From Hygrocybe punicea (taxonomy: Eukaryota; Basidiomycota; Agaricomycetes; Agaricales; Hygrophoraceae), in contig OY744465.1 in assembly GCA_963556145.1 (NCBI GenBank), positions 6,944,001-7,008,000 of the forward strand: a stretch of DNA of 64,000 nt. The letters run 5' to 3'. Each line of letters opens with the position of its first letter. Position 1 is the first letter of the stretch. The notes below the pieces were generated by a model. The model was not told the DNA's origin, did not search any database, and worked only from the letters and a program-made list of their open reading frames with translations. Positions 60,950-64,000 of this stretch are shown here, in pieces. Both the position numbers and the translations under genes were made by a program.

Positions 60950-61820
60950 CTTGAGACAGTTGTAGAACGGCTTGTCAAACGCTGTTCGGCCTGTTCGACA
61001 AGTGTTCGACAAGCCCATCATTAATAATACAATGCGCATTGCAAACTTAGCTAAATGCCATATAATGGAAATTCGGCTTTTGTTATATTTTCAATGATTG
61101 AAATGAAGCTTGAGACACTTGTACAGTGGCTTGTCGAACACTGTTCAGCCTGTTTGACAAGTGTTCGACAAGCACATTATTATTAATACAATGCACATTG
61201 TAAACTTAGCCAAATCATTTTCAATGATTGCAATGAAGCTTGAGACAGTTGTAGAACAGCTTGTCACACACTGTTCAGCCTGTTCGACAAGTATTCAATA
61301 TTTACCTTATAAATACTTCTACTGCACATAGCACATGTATCTATATTACCGCAACATTTGACACAGTTGTTTGTGCAATCGCAACCACTTAGACTAAAGC
61401 TGGGACACTTGTCAAACAGTTGTCAAACACTGTTTGGCCTGTTCGACAAGGGTGCACTATTCACATTATTAACAATGCTAATAAACTCAGTACATGTACC
61501 CACATCCAAGATACATGCAATATATTGTTCGTAAAAGTGTTTGTGCATGAGCAATGCCTCAGACTAAAGCTGGGACACTTGTCGAACAGTTTTCGAACAC
61601 TGTTTGGCCAGTTCGACAAGTGTGTACTGTTCACATTATTAACAATTCCAACAAACCCAGTACTTCTTAGCTAGTATATTGTAGATATGTGCCATATATT
61701 GTTCATACAAGTGTTTGTGCATGAGCAATGCCCCAGACTAAAGCTGGGACACTTGTCGAACAGTTGTCGAACACTGCTCAGCATGTTCAACAAGTGTGCA
61801 CTGTTTGCATTTAACCATTC
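60950..61820. repeat. TGTTCG palindrome arrays at the distal end of copy B
   Basis: Two unit types. 60940-61300: about 125-bp units with TTTCAATGATTGAAATGAAG, GTTGTAGAACRGCTTGTC and CTGTTCRGCCTGTTCGACAA. 61390-61800: three units of about 170-180 bp with GACTAAAGCTGGGACACTTG, GTCGAACAGTTGTCGAACAC and CCTGTTCGACAAGTG. Each unit contains a TGTTCG/CGAACA inverted pair. Confidence 0.85.
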
Positions 61821-61959
61821 CATTGCACTACCAATGCATTCAATAGTTGTACAAAGTTGTCAAACATTTGCGGCTTGCAACGGCGATGCAACCATGCTAT
61901 AACAGTATCTATTCCGAAATTGGCATCTGTGATCTAGGCAGCTGTGATCCGGCTGCCTT

Positions 61960-62152
61960 ATTGTACTTGCTGATTGGGACAACAAATTCTCACACTCAAC
62001 TCTGCCCAGTCACACGGTTTCATAGTTATTCCCAGGGCTTCAAAATTGTTCCCACAGTTTGGAAATTTTGTTCCCACGGCTTGGCAAATTAGAGTGTGAC
62101 CCTGAGTTGAAAAATCTGCCATATGGAACAATTCCCTTATAGGGACTCGTAA
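61960..62152. other. Shared element terminus with hairpin (copy B)
   Basis: Counterpart of 11850-12076. It ends in TCCCTTATAGGGA (62133-62145) and ACTCGTAA. The next base begins unrelated sequence belonging to another Helitron. Confidence 0.65.
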
Positions 62153-62318
62153 CATCCCCTATCTTGATTTGATAATATAGTCACTAAAAAGCCATTGGCC
62201 ATGTCTTGTAAAATATAACTTGCTGTAAACATAAGGATTTCTACTTGAAAGAAATTTCTACAATCAAGAAAGTAAAGTTAATTGTTACAAGTTGGCTTAA
62301 TGACCATTTATAAATAAA

Positions 62319-63180
62319 CTATGCAAGAACATATATCAAAATGCAAGGCCTTTTAAACCTGCAAATGTTTAAAACAATATCCTCCAACATTCCTTCATAC
62401 TCTGTAGATCTTCCAGTAGTGATACCATCATGAAACCAAACCTGACCTGTCACACTGATAGTACGAGATGTGAAGTGATCACTTCCATGATATATGACAC
62501 CTCTGAGACAATATTTTTTTGGATCTGTTTCTCCTTTGACTGTGACTACCAAATTATAATCCACAGTAGTTGTAGAAGCAGATGTGGCAAAGGCAAGTAA
62601 CTGAGGGGCATTTACAAAGGTAAATTTACGAAGCAGGAAGTCATTGCAGACTGTACACTTTGAAGCAAGGGAAATTACAAAAAGGTCAAGTTCATCTGAA
62701 TAGATTCAAAATCAATCCTACCAATATCTATATGGCAATTTTTTGCTGCTTCCTGCTGTCTGGACACAGGATGACATTGAGGGCAAGAGATACAAGAGAA
62801 AAGAATGGGGAGTTCAGTTTGTAGCAATGTACAGTGTATTTAATAAGATATTAACACTAGTATTTACCCCCCATGTAAAGTTATGATGTGAAGGCTGATC
62901 TAGATAGTGTCTTATATGATCACGCACTTCTTCTAAAGAGCATTCATCTTCAGAATATCTTAAAAATCCATCCACCAACATGCCAAGAAATTGAGAGTTT
63001 AGATTTCTGAAAGAATTAGACCAAGTAATCTGATCATCCTGCCAAATGTGAAATAATATGGATATCACAGAGTCATATGCACAGCTGTTGTTACTCCAGA
63101 GTGTACCAATTGGAATGTTCAGAGAAGTCAATAAAGTATCATTAATATTATGATTCTTTTTCAATTTCTTTCTCTGAGGG
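62319..63180 (-). pseudogene. 3' end of a second type I Helitron replicase (peptidase domain)
   Basis: Reads IGTLWSNNSCAYDSVISI, NSFRNLNSQFLGMLVDGF, RIDFESIQ, then after a one-base frameshift near 62700 YCLRGVIYHGSDHFTSR, QVWFHDGITTGRSTEYEG and CILIYVLA. It is closer to the type I gene at 21660-22449 than to the copy B replicase. The active-site Cys and His motifs are present. It is truncated at about 63180, where a GGTTCGG-rich repeat begins. Confidence 0.85.
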
Positions 63181-63189
63181 GCAACTAGT

Positions 63190-63310
63190 GTTGCCGTAGT
63201 TCGGTTCCGAACCTAGCCGAACCCGGTTCAAACCCCAAACCGAACCCTAGGTTCAATCTAAGTTCAGCCAAGTGCTGAACTGGACAACGGGTTCAGTTCT
63301 GGGTTTTGAG
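63190..63310. repeat. GGTTCGG/CCGAACC-rich repeat
   Basis: A run of inverted and direct GGTTCGG, CCGAACC and GGTTCA motifs (GTTCGGTTCCGAACCTAGCC and onward). It looks like the subterminal part of an inserted element that cut the replicase fragment. The other end is outside the window. Confidence 0.6.
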
Positions 63311-63426
63311 GCCTGCCGGATTTCCTGAACGGCTCCAAACTGCGTCCAAACTGCGAACGCGGATATTTTTAAGGTATTTATTTCATTTGTTTTTCGTATT
63401 TCTTTACTTACTTTTTCGTGTTAAAT

Positions 63427-64000
63427 GGTATCATGTGACCATTACACAAAGGTTTCTTCACCAACAACAACAACGCAAGGCCAATGAACGTGACATTGTG
63501 TCGCGTTCATGGACACAGGTAATTTTATCATTTATCTTAACTTTACTAATATTATCTGTTACAGGAAACTCGACCGCGACCACATCGTGAGCACACCACC
63601 CTGGCACAAAATGGATCCCAACACCAACACAATGCCAATGGATGCAGGACAGCCGCAACACCACCACCACCACCACCACCACCAGCGGCGGCAATGGCAA
63701 TGGCAACCAGGCAATGACAACGGCAACGGCCAGCAGCAGCAGCAACAGCGGAAGCAGCAGCGCCGGCAGCAATGGCAGCAGCAGCAGTGGCAGCGGCAAC
63801 GGCAAATGCCATCCAACATCACCACCAGCGGCAGCAACAACAATGGCAAGGACAACCACGACGGCCAGCAGGAGCAGCAGCAGCAATGGTGGCAGCAGCA
63901 GCAGCAGCAGCAGCAGTTGCAGCAGCAACGGCAATGGCAGCGGCAGCAACAGCGACAGTGGCAATGGCAACGGCAGCAGCAGCAGCAGTAGCAGCAGCGC
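63427..64000 (+). other. Triplet-rich sequence, possible 5' exons of a gene running off the edge
   Basis: A short exon-like stretch (HQQQQRKANERDIVSRSWTQ) is followed by a GT..AG intron (63521-63565). Beyond it, CAC, CAG and CAA-type triplets fill 63650-64000, so all frames are open as poly-His, Gln, Ser or Ala tracts. The true frame cannot be decided. Confidence 0.3.

Larger units (their letters stand above)
35796..62152 (-). mobile_element. Giant Helitron, type II, copy B
   Basis: The minus-strand element runs from its 5' side at 62152 (shared terminus) through TGTTCG arrays, G4, G3, G2, G1 and the replicase gene (50794-35865) to the hairpin/CTAG 3' end. Nested insertions are a LINE (41505-47917), a foldback MITE (48990-49770) and a small MITE (51081-51298). 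Without these it would be about 19 kb. The block 50710-62152 repeats as copy A. Inference: the accessory genes are part of the transposing unit, as Helitrons are known to carry captured genes upstream of the replicase. Confidence 0.65.

Noticed and set aside
62184..62204. Degenerate Helitron 3' end (CATGGCCAATGGCTTTTTAG on minus) after the type I fragment
   Set aside because: The hairpin is poor and the end is TTAG rather than CTRR; position fits but the evidence is too weak.
63509..63991. Poly-Gln/His open frame
   Set aside because: Triplet repeats leave every frame open on both strands; no way to choose a frame without transcripts.

Overview
The window looks like a repeat-dense stretch of a filamentous basidiomycete nuclear genome, most likely an Agaricomycete. 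The reasons are short GT-AG introns of about 50-65 nt, micro-exon gene structures, and a mixture of eukaryotic mobile elements: Helitrons with Rep, PIF1-like helicase and cysteine-peptidase domains, a Tad/I-like LINE, a DIRS-like tyrosine-recombinase retrotransposon and a P-element-like DDE transposase. No rRNA, convincing tRNA, bacterial operon or CRISPR array was seen. Nothing here looks like an ordinary housekeeping gene. All assignments come from reading the sequence; no database search was run.

Layout. (1) 1-12076 is element copy A, entered from its middle. It holds the first codons of a Helitron replicase on the minus strand, then four accessory genes called here G1 (minus), G2 (plus, ATP-grasp-like), G3 (minus) and G4 (plus), and ends at a hairpin-bearing terminus. 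(2) 12077-22555 is a Helitron of a second lineage (type I) on the plus strand. It has a G3-like gene fragment upstream, a replicase-helicase-peptidase of about 2,600 codons, and a 3' hairpin followed by CTAG. (3) 22599-27818 is a decayed P-element-like transposase gene on the minus strand. (4) 28225-29094 is a small plus-strand gene with a possible PD-(D/E)XK nuclease-like domain. (5) 29109-35354 is a decayed DIRS-like retrotransposon on the minus strand. (6) 35796-62152 is element copy B, a Helitron of about 26 kb on the minus strand. Its replicase is split by a 6.4-kb LINE and a 0.8-kb foldback MITE, and upstream of the replicase it carries the same G1-G4 module as copy A in the same order and orientation. 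(7) 62153-63180 is the 3' end of another type I replicase, cut off by a GGTTCGG-rich repeat. (8) The right edge is CAN/CAG triplet-rich sequence.

How it fits together. The main observation is that G1-G4 travel with the replicase as a unit. The module is syntenic in A and B, both copies share the same terminal segment, and the unrelated type I Helitron also has a G3 relative on its replicase strand. The G1/G2 divergent promoter in both copies contains arrays of TGTTCG palindromes, built from different units but at the same place. Copy A keeps open frames in G1, G2 and G4, whereas copy B has stops in G2 and G4. Many of these stops are TGA where the sister copy or the conserved frame calls for CGA, a CpG-deamination signature that also affects the LINE, the P-like transposase and a catalytic arginine of the DIRS recombinase. 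The best candidate for an undescribed system is therefore a giant basidiomycete Helitron carrying a conserved four-gene accessory module that includes an ATP-grasp protein.
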